From Candidatus Melainabacteria bacterium (GTDB lineage Bacteria > Cyanobacteriota > Vampirovibrionia > Obscuribacterales > Obscuribacteraceae): a stretch of 43,636 nucleotides of DNA. Below, piece after piece: positions 35,418 through 43,018 of this stretch. Every line of letters starts with the position of its first letter. The first letter of the stretch is position 1. The translations under genes were made by a program, and so were the position numbers. The stretch spans positions 1-43,636 of the forward strand of contig JACRFZ010000074.1 in assembly GCA_016212515.1 (NCBI GenBank), in the 5' to 3' direction. The notes below the pieces were generated by a model. It saw only the letters and a program-made list of their open reading frames with translations, was not told the origin of the DNA and made no database searches.

Positions 35418-35445
35418 TAAATGCTGGGCGGCATTTATCGCCCAG
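35418..35445 (+). promoter_or_regulatory. Two mutually exclusive hairpins upstream of xseA
   Basis: TAAATGC (35418-35424) can pair with GCATTTA (35431-35437). Alternatively CTGGGCG (35424-35430) can pair with CGCCCAG (35439-35445). The stems share bases so only one can form. The element ends 65 nt before the xseA ATG. Whether it is transcribed is unknown. Confidence 0.3.
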
Positions 35446-35510
35446 ATTGCGCGGTCCCACAATGTTCCGCCAAGACCTGTAAGCAACCGTTCTGGAAAAT
35501 TTAGTAAGCC

Positions 35511-36761
35511 ATGTACAGCCTCAAGGATACCGATCCATCAAAGCAACCTCCGACACCGGTTTTGACAGTTTCACAACTGACCAACCGCATCAGAGACGTA
35601 CTGGAAGAGGAGTTCGACTCCGTGTTGGTGGTGGGAGAAGTTTCCAATGCCAAGGTATATCCCAGCGGCCACTGGTATTTCTCACTAAAAGATCAAGAAG
35701 CAACCTTGCCCTGTGTTTGCTTCAAGAACTCCAACGCCTCTATTAAATTCAAACTGGAAGACGGGCTCATGGTTGTAGCGCGCGGCAAACTGAGTGTCTA
35801 CCCGCCACGCGGGGCCTACCAGATGGTCGCTACCTATATGGAACCGGTTGGTGTGGGCGAATGGCAACTGGCCTTCGAGCAACTCAAGCGTAAATTGGAA
35901 GCGGAAGGGCTGACCAACCCTGAGCGGAAAAGAGCAATTCCTATCTTGCCACGCCGGGTAGGCGTAGTAACAAGCCCGGTCGGTGCGGCCCTGAGAGATA
36001 TACTCAGCGCCCTGACCAGACGCAACAATTCAGTCTCGGTCGTAATCTCGCCGGCCAAAGTACAGGGGGAAGGCTCCCCTGAAGAAATCGCTCAGGCCAT
36101 CGCCTACCTCGAGGAACTACCAGATATAGATGTAGTGATAGTAGCCCGCGGCGGGGGTTCCATTGAAGACCTCTGGTCCTTCAACACTGAAATTGTAGCC
36201 AGAGCCGTGGCCGGATGCCGCATTCCCGTAATTTCCGGGGTCGGTCACGAAACCGACCTGACCATCTGCGATCTGGTGGCAGATCTGAGAGCCCCTACGC
36301 CCACAGCGGCAGCCGAACTGGTGGCCCGAGGGGCCGGCGAGTTATCCGAAAAGTGGAATTTCCTCTCCCGGCGCTTACTGGGTGCCATTGATGAAAAGCT
36401 GGCGGCGGCGGAACGAGAACTTATCAGACTGAGCCCGCTGCATGCCCTGGGTCGCTATGAAGGGCGACTAGATCTCAGCCTGGCCAATGTGCAACGCAAC
36501 AAGCAAATTTTGACGGGCAGCATAGATCGCCTGCTGGCCAAACAAGAGCATCAGTTCCTCAAGCTGCGCGAAAGATTGAAAGACCTTGGTCCGGGCAGCG
36601 TGCTCAGCCGCGGGTTTTCCATCTTGCGCAGCCTGGAGGGCAACGTCATCAGTGAAGCCGGAGACCTCAAAGCCGGCGACCAAGTTGAGGCAATTTTCAA
36701 AGTCGGCAGAGTCAAAATGACCGTAGACAGCGTCGACAGGACAAAGTGCTATGACCAATGA
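35511..36761 (+). CDS. xseA: Exodeoxyribonuclease VII large subunit
   Basis: 416 residues. It is the catalytic large subunit of exonuclease VII, which degrades single-stranded DNA from both ends and acts in repair. The N-terminal OB domain holds VGEVSNAKVYPSGHWYFSLKD (ssDNA-binding). The catalytic domain contains GVVTSPVGAALRDIL, VVIVARGGGSIEDLWSFN and ISGVGHETDLTICDLVADLRAPTPTAAAE, all highly conserved. A C-terminal coiled coil follows, then GSVLSRGFSIL. The 3' end overlaps xseB by 11 bp. It is somewhat shorter than the E. coli enzyme, as in many bacteria. Confidence 0.97.
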   Translation: MYSLKDTDPSKQPPTPVLTVSQLTNRIRDVLEEEFDSVLVVGEVSNAKVYPSGHWYFSLKDQEATLPCVCFKNSNASIKFKLEDGLMVVARGKLSVYPPRGAYQMVATYMEPVGVGEWQLAFEQLKRKLEAEGLTNPERKRAIPILPRRVGVVTSPVGAALRDILSALTRRNNSVSVVISPAKVQGEGSPEEIAQAIAYLEELPDIDVVIVARGGGSIEDLWSFNTEIVARAVAGCRIPVISGVGHETDLTICDLVADLRAPTPTAAAELVARGAGELSEKWNFLSRRLLGAIDEKLAAAERELIRLSPLHALGRYEGRLDLSLANVQRNKQILTGSIDRLLAKQEHQFLKLRERLKDLGPGSVLSRGFSILRSLEGNVISEAGDLKAGDQVEAIFKVGRVKMTVDSVDRTKCYDQ

Positions 36762-37194
36762 GTTCAAGCAACTTTCCTTGCTCGGCGAAATTCCAGGAGA
36801 ACATTCTGAGCAAGACTCCGAACAAAAGCCTGAAAGCAAGGTAAAGAAAGAAAAGAAAACAGGCAAAGCAAAACCCAAAGAAAGCGAACAGGGCGGGTCT
36901 TTTGATATTCAACCAAACAAAGAACAGACGAGGGATGAGTTTATGACTACTGCAAATGAAGAGAAAATTGACTTTGAAGCTTCCCTTCTGGAGCTTGAAA
37001 CCGTCGTCAAGCAACTTGATAGCGAAGTCAAATTAGACAAAGCACTGAAGCTCTTCGAGACGGGTATAAAGCTATCTGTCGATTGCGAGCAGTTCATCAA
37101 GAGCGCCAAGCGCAAAATTGAAATTCTCAAGAAGAAAGCCGATGGTACCATGGAGCTTTCAGACTTTAGTGAGAGTGATGACAACGCTCAATAG
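36751..37194 (+). CDS. xseB: Exodeoxyribonuclease VII small subunit with long N-terminal extension
   Basis: 147 residues, about twice the usual 70-80. The C-terminal ~80 residues are the normal XseB helical hairpin: FEASLLELETVVKQLDSEVKLDKALKLFETGIKL, then CEQFIKSAKRKIEIL. The first ~64 residues are Lys/Glu/Ser-rich and disordered. An internal ATG (36943), preceded by GAGGG about 9 nt upstream, would produce a normal-sized subunit. The first ATG, overlapping xseA, also has AGGA at good spacing. Both forms could be made. XseB binds along the XseA coiled coil and is required for activity. Confidence 0.9.
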   Translation: MTNEFKQLSLLGEIPGEHSEQDSEQKPESKVKKEKKTGKAKPKESEQGGSFDIQPNKEQTRDEFMTTANEEKIDFEASLLELETVVKQLDSEVKLDKALKLFETGIKLSVDCEQFIKSAKRKIEILKKKADGTMELSDFSESDDNAQ

Positions 37195-37235
37195 ACAGGC
37201 GCTCTTGGTTCAACCTGCTTTTGTGGGAGATTTTC

Positions 37236-38648
37236 ATGCCCAGCCTGGACGAAACAATTGAAAGCCTGAGAGCGGCCCTCAAGCTCTCCCCCGACAATCT
37301 GCCCCTGCGCATGCTCCTGGGAGAAAATCTGCTCGCCTCGGGCAGACTAGAAGAAGCAGAGCGTGAATTCACTGTCGCCCTGGCCCTTGCGCCAAGCGAT
37401 CTAAAACTGGCAGTCAGCCTGGCCCAGGCCTGCTTTGGTAACGGAAAGTACAGTCAGGCGCTGGTCATAATCGAAGATGTGATCCGAAAGAGCGATGTGC
37501 CTCCGAAAGCCTTCTTGCTCTACGCCAGACTTCTTTTGAATGAAGGTAAACTGGCCTCGGCACAAGAGCATTACAACAAGGCAAAGGGGCTGGATCCATC
37601 CCTGCGCGATGCCACGCTGGAAGAGCGGCTCGGTCTGAAAGGTGACTCCGGGCAGTCGTCTCCTAGAGAAAACCGCGAACAACGCCCGATGGGGGCCACC
37701 GCCTCCGGCGAGCTGCGAGAATTTGACGGGGCGAAGGATTCAGCATGCGAGTCAGACTATTCCCTCGAGAGTGAATTCGACGATCTGGTTGAAACAGCCG
37801 ACACCGGCTTCGCCGATGTCGGCGGCATGGATGCCGTCAAAGAACAGATTCGCATGAAAATTATCTATCCCCTCAAGCACCCGGAGACCTTCAAGGCCTA
37901 TGGCAAGAAAATGGGGGGCGGAATTTTGCTCTATGGTCCCCCTGGTTGCGGCAAGACGTATTTAGCCAGAGCCACTGCCGGAGAGATAGAAGCCCGCTTT
38001 ATTCCAATCGGCTTACATCAAGTACTGGACATGTGGATAGGCAGCAGTGAAAAGAATCTGCACGAGATCTTCGAAATTGCCAGGAAGCAAAAGCCGAGTG
38101 TTCTTTTCTTTGACGAAGTCGATGCCCTGGCGGCAAGCCGCGCCGATATGAAACAGACCTACCACAGGCATACCATCAATCAGTTCCTCAATGAGCTTGA
38201 CGGCGTCAATACCTCAAACGAAGGGGTGCTCATTCTGGCCGCCACAAATGCGCCCTGGCATCTGGATTCCGCCTTTCGAAGGCCGGGACGCTTCGATCGC
38301 ATCATCTTCGTACCGCCGCCCGATACTGCAGCAAGAGCTTCCATCCTGCGTATAATCCTGAAAGGAAAGCCGCAAGAGAATATTGACTTCGAGTTTCTAG
38401 CAAAGAAAACAGAGAAGTTCTCAGGCGCCGATCTGAAAGCCCTGGTTGAAGACTGCATAGAGAAAAAAATAGAAGAAGCCATGAGTAAAGGCTCAGAGCC
38501 CAAGCCAATCACAACCAAAGACCTGGAGAAATCGGCCAAGGGCGTCAAACCCTCCACCGCCGAATGGTTCTCCTCTGCCAGGAATTACGCGCTTTATTCC
38601 AACGAGAGTGGTCTTTACGATGAAATCGCTAAATATTTAAAACTCTGA
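37236..38648 (+). CDS. TPR-AAA+ ATPase (VCP/spastin-like)
   Basis: 470 residues from the ATG at 37236 (GGGAGA 6 nt upstream; a TTG five codons earlier is not needed). Residues ~1-125 hold three TPR units (LRMLLGENLLASGRLEEAEREF and following). A ~60-residue acidic linker leads to FADVGGMDAVKEQI, the typical entry to a classical AAA domain. Walker A is GPPGCGKT at about 234-241, Walker B is LFFDEVDAL at about 289-297, sensor-1 is LAATNAP and the arginine finger region is FRRPGRFDR at about 346. There is no FtsH protease domain. It is likely an unfoldase or remodelling ATPase with TPR-mediated targeting. The stop overlaps the next start by one base. Confidence 0.87.
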   Translation: MPSLDETIESLRAALKLSPDNLPLRMLLGENLLASGRLEEAEREFTVALALAPSDLKLAVSLAQACFGNGKYSQALVIIEDVIRKSDVPPKAFLLYARLLLNEGKLASAQEHYNKAKGLDPSLRDATLEERLGLKGDSGQSSPRENREQRPMGATASGELREFDGAKDSACESDYSLESEFDDLVETADTGFADVGGMDAVKEQIRMKIIYPLKHPETFKAYGKKMGGGILLYGPPGCGKTYLARATAGEIEARFIPIGLHQVLDMWIGSSEKNLHEIFEIARKQKPSVLFFDEVDALAASRADMKQTYHRHTINQFLNELDGVNTSNEGVLILAATNAPWHLDSAFRRPGRFDRIIFVPPPDTAARASILRIILKGKPQENIDFEFLAKKTEKFSGADLKALVEDCIEKKIEEAMSKGSEPKPITTKDLEKSAKGVKPSTAEWFSSARNYALYSNESGLYDEIAKYLKL

Positions 38649-40045
38649 TGAACACTCATCTGGACCGAGGAGCAACCCTACTTTCTCATAAACTCTATGG
38701 CGAGGCGGAAAAAGAACTACGGTTGGCACTGTCCCAGAATCCAGACAGTGCGCTGGCCCATCACCTGCTGGCAAGCACGCTGTCCTTGCAAGGGAAACTG
38801 GATGAGGCGCTGAAAGAAGGCGAAGCAGCGCTGGCCCTGGCTCCGGAAGACGACCAAATCTATTACGTGCTGGCCGGTATCCATCTGCACAGAGAAAACC
38901 TCGGCAAGGCCCAGTCATGCATAAAGCAAGCACTCCGCTTTTGCAACGATGACCCCGACTATCTGTCCCTGGCAGCCATGATCCAGATTGGCAAAAATAA
39001 CTGGCAGACAGCCAGAGAGCTAGCCGAAGCAGGATTAGCAGTTGAATCGGAACACATTCTTTGCATCAATGCCAGAGCCTATGCCCTGGCCAGACTCTCC
39101 CAGGTAGAGCTGGCCCGGCAGGATCTGGAGCGGGCCCTCGCCCTCGATCCAAACAATGATTTCACTCATACAAATATGGCCCTATTGCTCATCAAGCGCG
39201 GCGAAATAGACAAAGCCGCCTCCCACTTGCAGGAAGCGCTGAGGCTTGACCCCAATTCGGAAATGGCACAACAAGCCCTCTTGGATGCCATCAAGAGCCG
39301 CAGTCCCATTTACCACAAGATGCTTCTTTTCACCCACTGGCTCACGGAAATGGGCGGCAAGAAACGTGTTGTCTTCATACTTATCCTCTTACTCATTCCA
39401 GCCCTGAGAAGCCTGGTGCTTTTGACCCTTCTGCTAATCTGGTCAGCCAACCATCTATTTACCTTCCTCTTGCGCCTGGATCCCCTGGGCAGCCGTATCT
39501 TGACGGAGCAACAGAAGCGCGACAATACAAAAGGGGTGGTGGTCGTATTTCTGCTCCTGTCCTTCCTCGCCATTATCTTCCTGGGCAATAGCACCTCTCG
39601 CTATATTGCTGAAGAAAGTTCAGATCAGCTTGTAAAACAGATCAAAGAAGCGCAAATAAATCAAAACGAAGAAAGAGCAGCCAAGTTAATGGAACGCTAT
39701 CTCAAAAAGTTGAGAGGCTTCCTCGAGCGCAAACGCTTTTCCGTTGCCGAGGTAATGCTTATCAGCCTTGAAGAACAAGCACCGGCCCTATCAAACGACC
39801 AGCAGTTGGAACTTTACCTGAACCGTTTGTACCTATATAGAAGCCAACTGAAAGCCGCGGTTGAAAAGAAAAGTGGAGCGGAGGATAAGCAGACCTTCTA
39901 CCAGAGGAAAGAAATCATGGTGCTGACAGAACTCCGGTTCTTCCTGCAGAAAATCAACCAAAACGATCTGGAAGCAGCCCTGAAGACCCCTGCGGTGCAG
40001 GCCTCACTCCAACGTCTGAAAATTCAAGACCCGCGGACTTTGTAG
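38648..40045 (+). CDS. TPR membrane protein, partner of the TPR-AAA+ ATPase
   Basis: 465 residues, with the start ATG overlapping the upstream stop (TGATG), so translation is coupled. Six or so TPR units fill residues ~1-220 (for example AHHLLASTLSLQGKLDEALKEGE, THTNMALLLIKRGEIDKAASHLQEAL). Two or three transmembrane helices follow (about 240-280 and 296-315), then a charged helical C-terminal part of ~145 residues. The TPR domain probably faces the cytoplasm next to the ATPase. The coupling and shared TPR architecture suggest a membrane-bound complex of the two proteins. I recognise no named family. Confidence 0.8.
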   Translation: MNTHLDRGATLLSHKLYGEAEKELRLALSQNPDSALAHHLLASTLSLQGKLDEALKEGEAALALAPEDDQIYYVLAGIHLHRENLGKAQSCIKQALRFCNDDPDYLSLAAMIQIGKNNWQTARELAEAGLAVESEHILCINARAYALARLSQVELARQDLERALALDPNNDFTHTNMALLLIKRGEIDKAASHLQEALRLDPNSEMAQQALLDAIKSRSPIYHKMLLFTHWLTEMGGKKRVVFILILLLIPALRSLVLLTLLLIWSANHLFTFLLRLDPLGSRILTEQQKRDNTKGVVVVFLLLSFLAIIFLGNSTSRYIAEESSDQLVKQIKEAQINQNEERAAKLMERYLKKLRGFLERKRFSVAEVMLISLEEQAPALSNDQQLELYLNRLYLYRSQLKAAVEKKSGAEDKQTFYQRKEIMVLTELRFFLQKINQNDLEAALKTPAVQASLQRLKIQDPRTL

Positions 40046-40137
40046 CGCACTTTCACGAAACCTTCACACCTCATAAGCCATACTCAAATCCTTGACTCGT
40101 TCCACGCTTACTAAGAATCAAGAAGTGAGTTTTTCTT

Positions 40138-41778
40138 ATGACAGCTAAAGACACCCCTCCCCTCGAAAGAGGTCAAGAAAATCACACGCCTGCCGAGTCC
40201 GCGGCCAGACAAGACTTGAGCAGGGAATCCTGGGCGGCCATGAGCAATTGGACCCAACAAACCGATCGCCCAATCATTTCCCAAATAGACTCCATGATGC
40301 GCGGCAGTGATGGACAATATTCACAGTTCAATCGCGGTCTCGGTCAACAGCCCCTGAAGATGTCGGATTTCACCCAGGCACCACTTCTAGCAGAGAATGG
40401 CAGACAGATTTTGCCCGGTGTAACTATTGTCGGCGACGGACCGCTCAGCAAGCCAATGGGAGACAGAGTTCCCGTCGCGACCGGCGGAACCGGCACGGAA
40501 GCAGGGAAAGCCCAGGGCAAAGAGGACCTGAAAGCAAAGGTCATGGACAACTCCCTCAGTGCCACAGAGCGCCTGGCTGCAGTCAAACAGCTAGTGGAGC
40601 AAGGCACTACCAGTATCAAAACTATAGACAATCAAGGGAGAGAAGGGTCCCTGAGACTGGAAGTAGAGAAACTGGGCAACCGAGAGATGGTGCATCTGTT
40701 CACCAAACAGGGACGGCACGAAGCAGTGGCCCTGCGTGGTATTGCCGGCGGTGAGGCAATCGAACGGCAGAAAAATGAAAGAGGACAGTCTGTGTCACTG
40801 GAAGGTCGCGGCATTCACCAACTCAAGAACATGCGCATCCAGCCGGAGGGAAGCAGCGCAGAAGCGCCGACACCAAAGCAGCAAGTAGAGAAGCCGGTGG
40901 TGCCTCAGAAGATAGAATCTCAGCCTCAGACGAAGAAACTAGAAGCCCAGCCTCAGCCCCAGAAGCTAGAAGCCCAGCCTCAGCCCCAGAAGCTAGAAGC
41001 TCAGCCTCAGCCCCAGAAACTAGAGGCTCAACCGCAGCCGCAAAAACTAGAGGCCCAGCCGCAGCCCCAGAAACTAGAGGCTCAGCCGCAGCCCCAGAAA
41101 CTAGAAGCCCAGCCTCAGCCCCAGAAGCTAGAAGCTCAGCCGCAGCCCCAGACACTAGAGGCTCAGCCGCAGCCGCAAAAACTGGAGCAACCATCAGAGA
41201 AAGGGGATAGACCCCAGAACAGTCGCGTGGTACGCAGCGTGCAGGAACTCAGCAAGTTCTACCGGCACCAGGATGATGGGCTTAGCTGCTCTGCCTTCTC
41301 AATGGGTATGATGGCCAGCGATCATCTCTATGGTCGCCCGCTCAATTACGGCAAAGAAACTCAGGCTTTCAAAGAACTGGCTGGTGTTACAAGAACAGGC
41401 TACAGAGGCGACCTCAACTCAATCGCCACTAAATTGGAAAAAGTCGGCTTACATGCCAAAGCGTTTGAATATGCAGGCGGGGTCGGCGCCGGTGCCATGC
41501 AAGACCTGAACCGGGAACTGGACCAGGGTAAGTCGGCCGTAGCGAGAGTACGAAATCCGCATACCGGCAATAACCATTATATCTACGTAGCGGGAAGAGA
41601 CGAGAAAGGCAACTACATCATAGGCGATCCGGACCGCGCCAACCGCAGTCATTTCAGCCCGGTAAGCCCCAGGCATTTGCAAAGCATGATGAGTTACCGG
41701 GACGGCTTTGTTGTGGGCTGGGCGCCGACTAACGGCCAGAGCCCGACACTGGCGTCGGAAAGCCGCCGACGTCGTTAA
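40138..41778 (+). CDS. C39-like cysteine peptidase domain protein with Pro/Gln tandem repeats
   Basis: 546 residues with no signal peptide. The first ~260 are polar with no recognised fold. Residues ~267-347 are nine copies of KLEAQPQPQ (the last starts with Thr), a rigid spacer. The C-terminal ~170 residues look like a papain-like C39 peptidase: Cys in DDGLSCSAFSMGM, His in NNHYIYV and Asp in IIGDPD, in the right order for a catalytic triad. C39 peptidases cut double-glycine leaders or act in secreted toxins and cell-wall effectors. Which applies here is unknown. The Shine-Dalgarno is weak. A terminator follows 20 bp after the stop. Confidence 0.75.
   Translation: MTAKDTPPLERGQENHTPAESAARQDLSRESWAAMSNWTQQTDRPIISQIDSMMRGSDGQYSQFNRGLGQQPLKMSDFTQAPLLAENGRQILPGVTIVGDGPLSKPMGDRVPVATGGTGTEAGKAQGKEDLKAKVMDNSLSATERLAAVKQLVEQGTTSIKTIDNQGREGSLRLEVEKLGNREMVHLFTKQGRHEAVALRGIAGGEAIERQKNERGQSVSLEGRGIHQLKNMRIQPEGSSAEAPTPKQQVEKPVVPQKIESQPQTKKLEAQPQPQKLEAQPQPQKLEAQPQPQKLEAQPQPQKLEAQPQPQKLEAQPQPQKLEAQPQPQKLEAQPQPQTLEAQPQPQKLEQPSEKGDRPQNSRVVRSVQELSKFYRHQDDGLSCSAFSMGMMASDHLYGRPLNYGKETQAFKELAGVTRTGYRGDLNSIATKLEKVGLHAKAFEYAGGVGAGAMQDLNRELDQGKSAVARVRNPHTGNNHYIYVAGRDEKGNYIIGDPDRANRSHFSPVSPRHLQSMMSYRDGFVVGWAPTNGQSPTLASESRRRR
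40936..41178 (+). repeat. Nine 27-bp coding tandem repeats
   Basis: Nine in-frame 27-bp units encoding KLEAQPQPQ (unit 9 begins Thr). Units differ only at synonymous positions apart from that Thr. Units 1 and 7 are identical, 3 and 8 differ by one base, and 4 and 9 by two, which points to duplication of larger blocks followed by protein-level conservation. Confidence 0.93.
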
Positions 41779-41797
41779 CTGAGCGGATTATGTAGCA

Positions 41798-41823
41798 AGA
41801 GCCCCGACAATAGCCGGGGCTCT
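41798..41823. terminator. Intrinsic terminator between the C39-like gene and rplI
   Basis: A perfect 9-bp stem, AGAGCCCCG (41798-41806) with CGGGGCTCT (41815-41823), and an 8-nt loop. It lies between convergent genes. The tail is only moderately T-rich on either strand. Confidence 0.65.
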
Positions 41824-41863
41824 CAAAATGCAAAGGGAAGTGAACTCTTGCTCTCAGGGCAAC

Positions 41864-42328
41864 CTATACGGCAGCAGCAGCTTCCATCGTTACTTCCAGA
41901 TTGACATCAGCGTGCACTTCGGGAGTGAGCTTGACGGTGACGGTGAAGGTGCCCAGTGCAGCTACATCTTCATTGGTCTTGATCAAGCGCTTGTCGATAG
42001 GCTCGCCTACTTCTTTTTCAATCAAAGCAGCAATTTCTTTGTGGGTGATCTTGCCGTAAAGCTTGCCGCCTTCGCCAACGCGAGCGGAAACTTTGACAGT
42101 ACCTACATTTGTAATCTTCTCAGCCAGATCGAGTGAAGCCTGATGCAACTTCTCAGCCTTGCGACGCAGTGCTTCCAGATCTTCTTCCCGCTTCTTGAGT
42201 GTGCCGGTAGAGGCAACTACGGCGATACCGCGGGGCTGCAGATAATTGCGGAAATAACCGGGCTTAGCCTCAACAATATCTCCGGCTTTGCCGAGTTTTT
42301 GAACCGAATGCTGCAGAATAACCTTCAT
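41864..42328 (-). CDS. rplI: 50S ribosomal protein L9
   Basis: 154 residues. The N-terminal domain (MKVILQHSVQKLGKAGDIVEAKPGYFRNYLQPRGIA) carries the diagnostic L9 signature GxxGxxxxVxxGYxRNyLxPxGxA and binds 23S rRNA. A long connecting helix and the C-terminal domain with GKLYGKITHKEIA follow. The start ATG at 42328 has GGGAG 5 nt upstream; a TTG four codons earlier is less likely. In many bacteria rplI is next to rpsF/rpsR or dnaB, but here it stands alone between a C39-like gene and an acetyltransferase. Its upstream region has AT-rich direct repeats TATATACA (42363-42370 and 42373-42380), perhaps part of the promoter. Confidence 0.97.
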   Translation of the reverse strand: MKVILQHSVQKLGKAGDIVEAKPGYFRNYLQPRGIAVVASTGTLKKREEDLEALRRKAEKLHQASLDLAEKITNVGTVKVSARVGEGGKLYGKITHKEIAALIEKEVGEPIDKRLIKTNEDVAALGTFTVTVKLTPEVHADVNLEVTMEAAAAV

Positions 42329-42549
42329 AACCTCTCCCAACCAAGTGAAAGCGTTCCAATCATATATACACTTATATACAGATAGGAAAGATTACCACTA
42401 AAGCCATTTGAGGGCCAACCGGCGCAAGGATTTCGCCCCTCAGTTTGAAAACTCGCTTCACAAATGCCCGGCAAACCCGCTGGAATTGGACGGACGCCGA
42501 CAAAAAATGATATTTATCTCAACCCCGGCACCTTAAGCGCTTCTCAGGG

Positions 42550-43017
42550 TCAATAGTCCAGTTTCTCCCGGAACATGCCACGCACGCCGGAGGGGTCACA
42601 AAGGAAGCCGAAGCGCTTGTAAAAGCCGTCGGTGCCTGGATCTGCATAAAGGGTGACAAGAGGAATGCCGTATTCTTCATCCAGCTCCTTCAAGAGCTCG
42701 GCCATCACCAGGCGCCCCACTCCCATTCGCTGAAAGTCCGGCCGCACGACCATATCCCAGATCGTGGCATTGAAAACCTTGTCCCCGGTGGCTCTGGCAA
42801 AACCAATTAACTCACCATCCACCCATATGGAGACCACAGCCAGGGAGTTGGCCAGCGCTTTCACAATCAAATCAGGCTCTCGGCGGCTCCAGCCCACGGA
42901 TGCACAAAGCTCCTGTACGCTATTTGGAGGCACAGCCTTGTCATGACTGACAATTAGATTTGGCGGCAAGGGGTCCTTAGAATTTTCATTCTTGCGCCAG
43001 ATGCCTGACAGAACCAT
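42550..43017 (-). CDS. GNAT-family N-acetyltransferase
   Basis: 155 residues with a single GNAT fold. The acetyl-CoA-binding motif is VVRPDFQRMGVGRLVMAELL (Q/RxxGxG/A type), preceded by ELIGFARATGD and followed by VTLYADPGTDGFYKRFGF, typical of GNAT motif B. The substrate is unknown. The ATG at 43017 has GAGGA 6 nt upstream, and the stop of the upstream methyltransferase gene is only 1 nt before it, so the two are translationally coupled. Confidence 0.9.
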   Translation of the reverse strand: MVLSGIWRKNENSKDPLPPNLIVSHDKAVPPNSVQELCASVGWSRREPDLIVKALANSLAVVSIWVDGELIGFARATGDKVFNATIWDMVVRPDFQRMGVGRLVMAELLKELDEEYGIPLVTLYADPGTDGFYKRFGFLCDPSGVRGMFREKLDY

Positions 43018-43018
43018 A

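Larger units (their letters stand above)
34866..35510. other. Divergent intergenic region, 645 bp
   Basis: Between the RecB-like gene (minus) and xseA (plus). Besides the promoter at 34911-34938 and the alternative hairpins at 35418-35445, I see no gene. The short plus-strand frame at 35064-35309 has no Shine-Dalgarno or recognisable product. No tRNA-like cloverleaf was found. Confidence 0.5.

Noticed and set aside
40936..41178. 27-bp tandem repeats as a CRISPR array
   Set aside because: Repeats are directly adjacent with no spacers, are in frame, and vary synonymously. They are a coding repeat.
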